Source: Neodontobutis hainanensis
Lineage: Eukaryota; Chordata; Actinopteri; Gobiiformes; Odontobutidae
Assembly (NCBI GenBank): GCA_024349245.1
Contig: JALDNG010000469.1
Location: 151,760 to 215,759, forward strand
Length of the DNA: 64,000 nucleotides
Reading direction: 5' to 3'
In this document: piece after piece, positions 37,410-48,187 of the stretch
Layout: each line of letters opens with the position of its first letter
How positions within the stretch are numbered: the first letter of the stretch is position 1
Program-made: the position numbers and the translations under genes
Notes under the pieces: generated by a model
Seen by the model: only the letters and a program-made list of their open reading frames with translations
The model's database searches: none
Told to the model about the DNA's origin: nothing

Positions 37410-37936
37410 GTAAAACCACCTGAAAAGTTTTCGTTCAAAGCAGAAGATTGGACCAAGTGGACAAAACGGATCGACAGATTCCGGATTGCGTCAGATCTGG
37501 ACAGAACAAGCCAATGGAAATCAGGTGAATGCACTGATTTACAGTATGGGAGAAGAAGCTGAAGATATATTAGTCTCCCTGCATCTAAGTCCAGAACAAG
37601 TGAGTGAGTACTAGACAGTGAAACAAAGGTTTGAGGCTCACTTTGTAGCTCAGAAATATAATTTTTGAAAGAGCTAAGTTTAATCAGCGGCAGAAAGAGA
37701 TGGGCGAGTCGGCTGACTGTTTTATCACCGTGCTGCATTGTTTAGCTGAGCACTGTGGATACGGTCCACTACATGACGAGATGGTCAGAGACAGGCTTAT
37801 GATCGGACTCAGAGACAAACGTTTGTCAGAACAGTGGCAAATGGATCCAGAACTCACACTCGAAAAGGCAGTCACTAAAGTAAAACAAAGTGAACTTGTC
37901 AAGAAACAGGAGATGTTAAAAACTAACTTCAAATAG
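37410..37936 (+). pseudogene. Gypsy-like retrotransposon gag relic
   Basis: Decayed + strand reading: a KFSFKAEDWTKWTKRIDRF block (about 37425-37482), EEAEDILVSLHLSPEQVSE (about 37551-37606), then an intact frame GESADCFITVLHCLAEHCGY, GPLHDEMVRDRLMIGLRDK and LTLEKAVTKVKQSELVKKQ (37703-37936). This is the gag type of fish Ty3/Gypsy elements. Frameshifts and a stop lie before 37700. No protease, RT or integrase follows; a Rex3-like LINE begins at 38000. Old and inactive. Confidence 0.65.
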
Positions 37937-37999
37937 ACAACTCTGAACTTGACAGTGTGCATACAAGGCCACAAGGGGGCGCCAAAGACAAATAAAACA

Positions 38000-39560
38000 A
38001 TCCATCCATCTTCTACCGCTTATCCGGGGCTGGGTCGCGGGGGCAGCAGTCTAAGCAGAAACGCCCAGACTTCCCGCTCCCCAGACACTTCCTCCAGCTC
38101 TTCTGGGGGGATACCAAGGCGTTCCCAGGCCAGCCGAGAGACATAGTCCCTCCAGCGTGTCCTAGGTCTTCCCGGGTCTCCTCCCGGTGGGACATGTCTG
38201 AAACACCTCCCTAGGAAGGCGTCCAGGAGGCATCCGAAACAGATGCCTGAGCCACCTCAGCTGGCTCCTCTCGATGTGGAGGAGCAGCGGGTCTACGTTG
38301 AGCTTCTCCCGAGTGACCGAGCTCCTCACCCTATCTCTAAGGGAGCACCCCGCCACTCTGCGGAGAAAGCTAATTTCGGCCGCTTGTATCTAGGATCTTG
38401 TTCTTTCGGTCATGACCATAGGATCGGTCTGTCAATCTCACGTTCCCTCCTTCCCTCACTCGTGAACAAGACCCCAAGATACTTGAACTCCTCCACTTGA
38501 GGCAGGAGCTCTCCACCAACCTGAAGGGGACAAGCCACCTTTTTCCGACTGAGAACCATGGTCTCAGACTTGGAGGTGCTGATCCTCAACCCAGCCGCTT
38601 CACACTCTTCTGCAAACCGTCCCAGTGCACACTAATGGTCCTGGCTTGATGGAGCCAACAGGACAACATCATCTGCAAAAAGCAGAGGTCCCCAAACCAC
38701 ACTCCCTCTGGCCCCTGGCTGCACCTAGAAATCCTGTCCATAAAGATAATGAACAGGACCGGTGACAAAGGACAGCCCTGCCGGAGTCCAACATGCACTG
38801 GGAACAGGTCTGACTTACTGCCGGCAATGCGAACCAAGCTCTTGCTCGGTCGTACAGGGACCGGACAGCCCTTAGCAAAGGGCCCCGGACTCCATACTCC
38901 CACAGCACCCTGAGAGGGTATAGAGCTGATCCAGGGTTCCACGACCAGGGCGAAAACCGCATTGTTCCTCCTGAATCTGATATTTTGACTATTGCCCCTA
39001 ATCTCCTCTTCAGTACTCTTGCATAAACTTTCCCGGGGAGCTGAGGAGTGTGGTCCCCCTTCTTGAAAAGAGGGACCGTCACCCCGGTCCTCAGGTACTC
39101 AGGGCGTAGCTCATCTACCCCTGTTGCCTATTCACCAAGGAGCTTCCCAACTACCTCAGTGACTTCAGCTTGGGCGATGGACAAGTCCACCTCTGAGCAC
39201 TTTGCCTCTGCTTCCTCAGTGGAGCTTGTGTCAGTGGGGTTGGGGAGATCCTTGAAGTATTCCTTCCACCGTCCAACAATGTCCCCAGTTGAACTCAGCA
39301 GATTCCCACCTCCACTGTAAACACTGTTGGCAGGGCACTGCTTCCCCCTTCTGAGGTGCTGGACAGTTTGCCAGAATTTCTTCGAGGCCGACCGATAGTC
39401 CTTCTCCATGGCCTCACTGAACTACTCCCAGACCCGAATTTTTGCCTCCACAACCACCTGGGCTGCAGCCTATTTGCCGTACCCATCAGCTGCCTCGGGA
39501 GTCCCACGAGCCAACCAGGCTCGATATGTCTCCTTCTTCAGCTTGACGGCATCCCTTACT
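38000..39560 (-). mobile_element. RTE/Rex3-like LINE relic, copy 3
   Basis: Longest of the three copies. On -: KEGLQHLRRGKQCPANSV-like text, STGDIVGRWKEYFKDLPNPT (about 39345-39290), LFKKGDHTPQLPGKVYARVL (about 39068-39010), HVGLRQGCPLSPVLFIIFMD (about 38790-38730), then MLSCWLHQA and the C-terminal SLRDRVRSSVTREKLNVDPL and RLPREVFQTCPTGRRPG. The 3' end (CCATCCATC on +) is at about 38000-38012. Several frameshifts. The FADD box region is damaged. Confidence 0.82.
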
Positions 39561-39867
39561 TTTGTTGCCTACCATCTTTGTTGATTATCCCATATATAAT
39601 TAATCCACTTGCTATTACACCTGCTGTTCTGCTTGAGTTTACAGCTTGTCCCACCAGAAGAATCCAACCAAAAATTTGACCTACCTGCAATTATTAAACC
39701 ATCGGCCACTCCCACCATATACTGATTCCAAGAAATGTATATCTCTGAATCTCTGAATGTATATCTCTGTTCCCATAATGTAACTCTAACCTTTTCCATA
39801 TCATCACATATCCAATATATATTTGCCTAAGCTTTAATTTGGGCTTAAATTTGATTTGTGCGGCAGT

Positions 39868-40046
39868 ATAGCTGGGCGGCAGTATGGCTCAGTGGGTAGA
39901 GCGGTCGTTCTTCGTCCGACTGGTGGGCGGTTCGATCCCCGCTCGAAACATCCCAAAACATTATAACAACCCACTCTCCCCCACATACTGTCGTTGTATC
40001 CTTGGGCAAGACACTTAACCCACATTGTCTCCAGTGAAGTACTGTA
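39868..40046 (+). repeat. tRNA-derived SINE
   Basis: The head GCGGCAGTATGGCTCAGTGG and GTAGAGCGGTC, with B box GGTTCGATCCC, is followed by the body CTTGGGCAAGACACTTAACC. The tail (AAGTCGCTTTGG type) is missing; the Harbinger-like terminus begins at its 3' side. Confidence 0.8.
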
Positions 40047-40625
40047 AAGATGCGTTCACACCAAACGCAAATTGCGCGAATAAATCGCGCTATTCGCACG
40101 TAGTTGGACGCTTGCACATTTTGAGTTTACTCGCTTCATTCGCGCGTAAAATTCACTCAACAACAGACGCAAATTCGTGACATGGGAGGGGCTTCTGCCA
40201 GGCGGGTTGTCTTCCGGTCTTGTTGAAGAATGGTTCAGATGGATTTTGTCGAAAGAGAAGCGGTGCTCTATCAACTTTGGAGGACTGAAAACGGCAAGAA
40301 CCCGTTCGCTGTGCAGGGGTCTATTCGGATGCTTCAGAGGCGGACTCAGCCCCATGAGTTTCACAAACTCCTCCAGGAGCTGCGCCTGGATGACTGCCGG
40401 TTTAAATGGTTATTTCCTTTTTTTTTTTTTTTTTTTTTATTAACAGCATTATTAACAAGTTGATAACAGCAACAGCAACAACTAATAATAATTAATAAAT
40501 GGGTATTTCCGACTGAACCAGGCCCTGTTCGATGACCTGTTGTCCCAATTCGGTGCGAGGCTTTCCCGCAGGACAGCGACTACTGGTGCTGTGTTCAAAT
40601 CTGTCCATCTGTGTCCAGTCAATAT
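40047..40625 (+). mobile_element. PIF/Harbinger-like transposon relic, 5' part
   Basis: Begins with GATGCGTTCACACCAAACGC and CG-rich text (AAATCGCGCTATTCGC), a known fish Harbinger-type terminus. It continues into a transposase-like N-terminus: HEFHKLLQELRLDDCRFKWL, interrupted by a small insertion (40418-40496), and then FNQALFDDLLSQFGARLSRR. The catalytic nuclease domain and the 3' end are absent. Confidence 0.6.
40418..40496 (-). mobile_element. short poly-A-tailed retro-insertion inside the Harbinger relic
   Basis: A 22-base T run (poly-A on -) followed by about 57 bp is flanked by AAATGGTTATTTCC (40404-40417) and AAATGGGTATTTCC (40497-40510), a 14-bp duplication with one mismatch. Removing insert and one copy restores the transposase reading RFKWLF into FN-ALFDDLL. 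The source RNA is unknown. Confidence 0.7.
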
Positions 40626-42917
40626 TTGGTGTGATTATGAGTAATTAATCAGTGGTCAACTACAGTATTCTGAACAGTTATCAATAGTCAATATAGTATT
40701 GTCTCTAAAACTGTAAATCGTATTTACAATTGTATTTATTGTGTTTATTGTGTGTCGTTGTGTTGCATCCCTTATTTGTCTTTAATTCTTTAATAAATGG
40801 AGCCAGCATCAAAAAGGAATCTGACTCATCTCATTCTCATTATTCCACACACTGGTCCAGTCATAAATAACTGTTTTCTTACTGTTCTGTTGTAGATGTG
40901 TTTGCAATAGGATTTAATAAAAATTAACAAATGTTAATCATAAGTATTCTAGTCTTAAACAAAGAACATTATAAACTTTCTTCTATTTCATTATAAATAA
41001 ATCACTCTGAAATATTGAAATGTTTTTGTGACATAGAAATCATGACAAGGCACAAACAAGTCATAACCTTTGATCATTATATAAAACATTTATTTTAAAA
41101 AATATATATGGAAATATTAAACTATACATTAAACATATTGCACTATTTCTGAGCAGGAATAAAATAATCCTAAAGTGAAGGAGAGAACAAAGAGAGTCTG
41201 GTTATTTCCTGCAATCACAGCACCTCATTTTAAAAACTATACATTGGGTTACAAATGAAGCAGAACTGTGCTGCTTTCATAGATTAATGTATGTATTTGA
41301 TATTTGACAAATTCTTTCGTCCAAGACAGTAACCTCTGCAGAGAAGGGACCAGACTCAAAAGAAGAGCTCATCCTCTGAACATGGAGCTGGAGCTACAGC
41401 ATGTGTTTCAGGAGCGTCTGGGTCTTCTCTGGGTCTTCTCTGGTTGTGTTTGTATGTGAATATAAGAGGCTATGAGGGCTAACTGTAAATGATTGTATGA
41501 TTATGTATATATCACCTGTACACACCTGTGGAGACAACAGCAGATGTGGATGGGGCAGGGGAAGCAGAAGCAGTAGGGGGGGACCAGAGCTCACTGGCAT
41601 CAAAAGTCAGCTCTGTCATGAATATATATAAATTATATTATCAAATATTTATACAAGTTAACATTTGAACATTACATATAAATAAGGAAGAAGCTATGAA
41701 ATTAGTAAAAATAAAAATAGAGCATAGGAAACCGTTTAAATGTAACTTACGCAAGAACAAATATGCTGAATCGAACTTGGTTCATAGGACCAAATGGAAT
41801 AATTATTACGGGATAATCAGTATACAGGCAGTGCAGGAAAGAAGGGGAATTCACTTTAGAAATTGAATGTACAAAAGTTCAATGTACGGATGTAAAGGTA
41901 AATACTAATATAAATAAGGAAGCTATTAAATTAGTAAACATAAAAATAGAGCATAGAGAAAAAAAGAGAGGTTAGTACATTAAATCAAAATAAAGAGATG
42001 AGGAGAGTTGTCCAAAACAACAACAATTTATTTTATCAATGGATGAAATTTTCAGCTAGAGTTACACAAAAGGATTGTATTACATGTTACAATTCTAAAG
42101 ACTGCCAAAAATATGTCCAATTCCAGGGGTTAATACAAATGCATGTGAGTCAAAGGAAATTGTTTTGCTATGTAATCATCTGACCACAAATCTAGGTTCT
42201 TTTGAGGCGAGTTTTTTAAGCAGTCTCTTCCTATCTTTTACCCCCCCTAAGCTGCACCCCGACATCTGACCATAACTAATAATAAAAAAAGCTCTGATCA
42301 CCCTCTCCAGTCTATGTGCCTGGGATTCTTCCTCTGGGTGTTCAAACAGAAAAAGAACCACTCTTTCTCAGTTTCCCTCCTGGCTGTGGCTCCGCCAAAT
42401 ATTGTGGGCTAAAACTGACCTCTCAGTCTTTGGCACAATCGGATGGAATAAGTCATGAACGCACCAACATTTCAATGCTATAGAGTCTTTATTGTTCACA
42501 ACCAACACAATAAACGAGTAGTCATACCAGCTCTACTAACTATTGTATAGTAGACCCAAGCTTTCATACAGTTTTCAAATGACAGTTTATTTATGTCTTA
42601 TTTCGTTAGGGCTTTGAGGACCCCTCCTCATCGGCATCTTCGTCCTTTGAAACCTGGTTTCTCCAGACAAAGACTCTCTGTCCTGTCCAGTAAATTTTCC
42701 CTGTGTGTGTTTGCACAACCACCTTATCATAATTTAAACCATACATTTTTGACATCATGTTTTCTCTTTTACCTTCCCATGGTCTTAGCTGTATTATCAA
42801 AACATATTCTCATCCATGCATAAGTATAAATCCTAAGATAAGTAACATAAACCCCCCAGAAGTAAATAATAACCTAAGCATACAAAAACAAACCCTTCAT
42901 ATAGAAATATTACACCA
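40626..42917. other. non-coding stretch before the satellite
   Basis: AT-rich, with no gene, RNA or element boundaries recognised. A short direct repeat CTGGGTCTTCTCTGGGTCTTC lies at about 41411. Confidence 0.45.
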
Positions 42918-44207
42918 CATACTGTTCTGTTCTACTGCACTTCTACAGTCTGTTATGATGTCCGTCTACAGTCTGTTCTAACGCAGGTCCACAGTGTGTA
43001 CTACTGCTCATCTAAAGTCTGTTCTACTGAACGTCTACAGTCTGTTCTACTGCATCTCTACAGTCTATACTACTGCACATCTATAGTCTGTTCTAATGCT
43101 CGTCTACAGTCTGTTCTAGTGCTCGACTACAGTCTGTACTACTGCACTTCTACAGTCTGTTCGACGCACCTCTACAGTCTGTTCTAACGCTCATCTACAA
43201 TCTGTTCTAATGCACGTCTAAAGTCTCTACCACTACATGTCTACAGTCTGCTCTACTGCACGTCTAAAGTCTCTACCACTACACATCTACAGTCTGTACT
43301 ACTGCACCTATACAGTCTTTTCTATTGCACGTCTACAGTGTGTTTGAATACTCATCTACAGTCTCTTCTAATGTGCATCTACAGTCTGTACTACTGCACC
43401 TCTACAATCTGTTCTAATGCTCATCTACAATCTGTTCTAATTGTCGTCTACAGTCTTTACTACTGCACCTCTACAGTCTGTTCTACTGCACTTCTACAGT
43501 CTGTTCTAGTGCTCGACTACAGTCTGTACTACTGCACTTCTACAGTCTGTTCGAACGCACCTCTACAGTCTGTTCTAACGCTCATCTACAATCTGTTCTA
43601 ATGCACGTCTACAGTCTGCTCTACTGCACGTCTAAAGTCTCTACCACTATACGTCTACAGTCTGCTCTACTGCACGTCTAAAGTCTCTACCACTACACGT
43701 CTACAGTCTGCTCTACTGCACGTCTAAAGTCTCTACCACTACACATCTACAGTCTGTACTACTGCACCTATACAGTCTTTTCTATTGCACGTCTACAGTG
43801 TGTTTGAATACTCATCTACAGTCTCTTCTAATGTGCATCTACAGTCTGTACTACTGCACCTCTACAATCTGTTCTAATGCTCATCTACAATCTGTTCTAA
43901 TGCCCATCTACAGTCTGTACTACTGCACATCTACAGTCTAATCTACTGCACATCTACAGTCTGTTCTAATGCTCGTCTACAGTTTGTTCTAATGCACGTC
44001 TACAGTCTAATCTACTGCACATCTACAGTCTGTGATAATGCTCTTCTAGAGTCTGTTCTAATGCTCGTTTACAGTCTATACTATTAGCCCCTCTACAGTC
44101 TGTTCTAAGGCACGTCTATAGTCTGTTCTAATGCTTGTCCACAGTCTGTCCTAATGCAGGTCTTTATCTGTACTACTGCACATCTACAGTTTGTTCTAAT
44201 GCTTGTC
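42918..44207 (+). repeat. 23-bp tandem satellite array, left segment
   Basis: About 56 units of a 23-bp repeat: a well-kept 16-base part TCTACAGTCTGTTCTA followed by seven variable bases, most often CTGCACG, ATGCACG or ATGCTCG. Internal higher-order copies: 43110-43210 recurs at about 43501-43610 (offset 391 = 17 units), and 43277-43440 recurs at about 43737-43900 (offset 460 = 20 units). The left edge is at about 42918, where ordinary AT-rich DNA passes directly into ACTGTTCTGTTCTACTGC. Confidence 0.97.
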
Positions 44208-44571
44208 ATACTGGCACTACATACAAGCAGATAGTTATTCATGTCGGCACCAATAATGTGAGAATGAGGCAGTCAGAGGTAACCAAAGATAGCCTAGCCA
44301 GGACTCTTGAACTAGGGAACAAGATGTGTCGGCATCGATTAATTGTCTCTGCCCCCTCCCCGTAAGGGGTAGTGATGAACAGTATAGCAGATTAGTTTCC
44401 ATGAACCGGTGGCTGGCCCGGCATTGTAGTCAGAAAGGTTATGGTTTCGTGGATAACTGGCCTTCATTCTGGGGCTGCCCAGGCCTGCTGAGGGCAGACG
44501 GCCTGCATCCTACTGGACATGGTGCTGCCATTTTGTCTAGTAATATAGACAGGTGTATTCGGTGCATTTGA
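44208..44571 (+). pseudogene. L2 ORF1 C-terminal esterase-like domain
   Basis: Reads KQIVIHVGTNNVRMRQSEVT (SGNH-hydrolase-type GTN block) and, after a one-base loss near 44352-44358, SDEQYSRLVSMNRWLARHCS, YGFVDNWPSFWGCPGLLRAD and GLHPTGHGAAILSS-stop. D-G-x-H-P is the terminal catalytic Asp/His block of the family. ORF1 proteins of CR1/L2 LINEs commonly carry such a lipase/esterase-like domain. The N-terminal part including the nucleophile Ser is truncated off. Confidence 0.8.
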
Positions 44572-44816
44572 CACAAGGAATCTCAGCAGGTCGCAGGAAT
44601 TAGAGAACCTGCTAGTCATGATAGTGCGGGTGTGGAACTGGACAATGTAGAAGCTTTTAGTTGTCTGGTTAGACCATGTTATCCTGATGTCTACTGCCTA
44701 ACTCTGTTATTTAGTCCTCAAACACATCTGAAAACTCACAGAGTCAGTGACCCAAAAGCATCCTGTCCTCATGTTATTATAACTCAGAGGCAATCTTTTA
44801 AACCAAGCAGAACTGT

Positions 44817-47632
44817 TTGAGCTCGACAACTTTTTCCTGTCGCTATCTCTCCACTGGACCAGCCTCAAATGTCTGCTCTACATCAAGACTGAAGATCGGT
44901 CTCCTAAATGTGCGGTCTCTATCCTCCAAAGCACTCCTAATTAATGATCTTATTGCTTCTCATAGCTTGGATTTACTTTGTCTTCATGAAACGTGGCTTA
45001 GGCCCAATGTTTTTCTGCCACTAAATGAAGCCTCTCCCCCTGATTATGCGTATGCACAGGTAGGTCGCACCTCGAAACTGTGTGGTGGTGTTGCAGCCAT
45101 TTATAAAGCTGCATTTTGCTTTACAGGTACATCATCACAGCCGAAATTTAACTCATTCGAAGTGTTACTCATCAAACATATTTCTTCTCAAATACACAGA
45201 AGGAAGCCATTTTATTTAGCTGATAACATCCTTCTAGTTGGAGACTTTAATATTCATCTAAATAAGGAGTGTGATCCTCTGGCCAGAGCATTTCAATCAC
45301 TGCTTGCGACCATCTCTTTCAACCAGTTTGTTCATGAGCCCACACACATTAGTGGAAATTATCTTGATAAATTTTTGGCTCGGGGAATAGATGTCTCCAA
45401 TCTCTTTGTCTCCTCTCTTTCATCTGCTGTCTCAGATCACTCACTGGTGGAGTTCGAGATAAGTTACACATTTCCCTCAAATTCAGACAAATGCGTAGTG
45501 TCTACACGAAATTTTAGCGCAGCTGCAATGGAAATGATTGCCACACGGCTGACAGATGTTCTTCCTAATTTAACTTCAACTGGAAACTCAGTAGAGGCCT
45601 ACACAGAGGAGGTCCATGCTACCCTCTCAGTCATCACCGACTCAGTGGCACCCCTCAGGACAAAGCCCAGACCAACCAGACGACCTACGCCATGGTATAA
45701 TGAGGAAACGCGGGCTTTGAAACAGGCCTGCAGGAGTTTTGAACGCAAATGGTGCAAGTCAAAAACAAATCTAAATTATCAAAAGTGGTGTTTGAGTGTA
45801 AACACATATAAGCACGCCCTCAGCACTGCAAAGACTACCTATTTTTCATCTCTTATAAGAGAAAACCGGCATAACCCCAGGTTTCTCTTTGGAACAGTTG
45901 CTAAACTTATCCAACCAAAAACAACTGAAGACTCCTCTGCCTTTAGTGCACAAGACTTTTTAGATTTCTTTAATCATAAAACTGAAGATATCAGGGATAA
46001 TATTTTGTTTTTGTCTTCTTTGGCTCCGGGTCCCATTCACTTGGATCCACCGACCTCTCGTCGCTCAGTCTTAGATTCTGTTTCCCTCGAAGAGCTGACA
46101 AAGGTGGTTTCTTCATGTAAAGCAACTACGTGTCTCCTGGATATCCTCCCAGCAAAACAGCTTAAAGAACTGTGGCCCTATGTGGGGCAAATTATATTAA
46201 ACATTATAAACTTGTCACTGTCTACTGGCACCGTTCCTTCCCTTTTCAAACAGGCTGTGTTCAAACCCCTTCTCAAAAAACCTACTCTGGATCCTGGATG
46301 CCTAAATAATTTCCGTCCTGTCTCCAATTTACCTTTTCTATCTAAAGTCCTCGACAAAGTTGTGCTAAAAAAACGTACTCTATATCTATCGGAAAATGAC
46401 CTCCTCGAGCCGTTTCAGTCTGCATTTAGGGCCTCTTATTCCACTGAAACAGCTTTAGTTAAAGTGACAAATGATCTCCTCCTTCAGATGGACGAGGACT
46501 CGTCGGCTCTACTGTTATTGCTGGGTCTCAGTGCTGCATTTGATACGATTGATCATGCACTTATCAACAGACTTAAAGATGTTTTTCGCATCTCTGGCTC
46601 TGCTCTTTCTTGGTTAGAATCCTATCTGTGTGATAGGTCTCATTTTGTCTCTTTTAATAAATCCTTCTCCTCCATGGCACCAGTGAAATTTGGTGTGCCA
46701 CAAGGGTCTGTGCTCGGTCCCATACTTTTTTCACTATATGTTACACCACTGGGACAAATCATCAGAAGTTATGGAGTGAACTTCCACTGTTATGCCGATG
46801 ATACACAGCTGTATCTACCAATAAAAGCGAACAATACTACTGACATCATGGGTCTAGAGGCCTGCCTCATTTCAATTAAAACATGGATGTTTCAAAACTT
46901 CCTCCATTTGAACGCGGATGAAACAGAGCTCTTGTTAATTGGTCCTGCCAGTCATCAACACAAGTTCAACAATCTTACTGTCTCAATCAACAACTGTGTG
47001 TTGGAGCACGGCAAAACTGCAAGGAACCTCGGTGTCATTTTTGACCCCACACTATCTCTGCAGCAGCACATTAGTGAGGCCATTAAATTGAGCTTTTTTC
47101 ACTTGAGGAATATCTCAAAAATTCGCTCCTGCCTCTCTTTAGCTGATGCTGAAATTCTCATTCATGCATTTGTCACATCCAGGCTGGACGCAATGCGTTA
47201 TTCTCTGGACTGCCGAGGAAAAGTACTCACAGACTACAAATGGTCCAAAATACAGCCGCCAGACTTTTAACAAAGACCAGGAAGTTTGATCACATTACTT
47301 CGGTCCTGGCTTCATTACACTGGCTTCCTATTCATGTTAGAGCTGATTTCAAAGTTCTCTTGTTAACCTATAAAATCCTATGTGGACGCGCGCCCTCTTA
47401 CCTATCTGACCTTATCACCTGGTACACTCCAGCTCGTACCCTTCGCTCTCAGGACGCTGGCCTCCTTCAACTTCCTCGAATAAAGAAGAAGTCTGCTTGC
47501 TACAGAGCCTTTTCTTATAGAGCCCCATTTTTGTGGAATGGGCTCCCGGTGGAAGTGCGGCGATCTGACTCTGTTGAGATTTTCAAAAGCAAACTCAAAA
47601 CATACTTATTTCACCAAACGTATGGAGACTGA
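44817..47632 (+). pseudogene. L2 ORF2 (endonuclease and reverse transcriptase), frameshifted
   Basis: The first frame, 44817-47270 (817 codons), starts with an APE-type endonuclease: KIGLLNVRSLSSK (about residues 26-38), DLLCLHETWLRP, LLVGDFNIH and SAVSDHSLVEF. The usual central piece between FEVLLIKH and LLVGDFN (where a Y-R-P block is expected) is deleted. RT: FRPVSNLPFLSKVLDKVV, LSAAFDTIDHA, GVPQGSVLGPILFSLY and YADD at residues 659-662, intact. At about 47190 four bases appear lost within the SRLD-N-L block, and the C-terminal region (QNTAARLLTKTRKFDHIT to SKLKTYLF) continues in the frame that ends at 47632. ORF2 is therefore split. Confidence 0.9.
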
Positions 47633-47884
47633 TTGATCATAGGGTTAGGTTTACACTGGTTGTAGCTGTAGGTACACACTCAACCGCTCATATTATTATT
47701 ACATTATCCTTTTTTCAGTAGTATTTAGCACTTTTGTTTTTCTCCTTTCTACCTCCTCCTAGGGTGGACGCAAACCTCTGATCTGCTGGGTGACGTGTAC
47801 CCAGCAGATCCGACTCTGCTCCAGTGTGAGAACCCCACAGCTCATCTTTCATCTACCTTGATGTTGGCTGAGGTCCCATCCACC

Positions 47885-47886
<2 letters not shown>

Positions 47887-47924
<38 letters not shown>
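47887..47924. repeat. (CA)n microsatellite in the L2 3' UTR
   Basis: About 19 CA units followed by the imperfect TAGACACACACAG. Confidence 0.95.
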
Positions 47925-47927
<3 letters not shown>

Positions 47928-48135
47928 CACACACAGAGTGGACACTGGACGCTGTCAACATAAATGTTTTTTGTGAATATGTTTTGTATTTAAATGTATT
48001 TTTTCAACTGTCCTGGACACATTCTTGCACAGCCTGACCGTCCTGGGAGTGGATCCCTCCTTCTGTGGTTCTCCCTGAGGTTTCTCTTTTTTCCTGGCTG
48101 GGTTTTTTTTGGAGTTTTTCCTCACCCTTAACACC

Positions 48136-48187
48136 CTGCACTAGACAACATCCCCTGTCTAAGGACAGGGGATGTTGTCTAGTGCAG
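48136..48187. repeat. perfect 24-bp hairpin in the L2 3' UTR
   Basis: The left arm 48136-48159 (CTGCACTAGACAACATCCCC...) is the exact reverse complement of 48164-48187, with loop TAAG. It lies about 60 bases before the (TTGTC)n tail, where the LINE's RT would engage its RNA. Confidence 0.95.

Noticed and set aside
36227..37936. Endogenous retrovirus
   Set aside because: Only gag-like text and a possible primer site are seen. The gag type is that of Gypsy-like retrotransposons, and there is no pol or env.
39868..39945. tRNA gene
   Set aside because: Same SINE head as at 23358, with the SINE body following.
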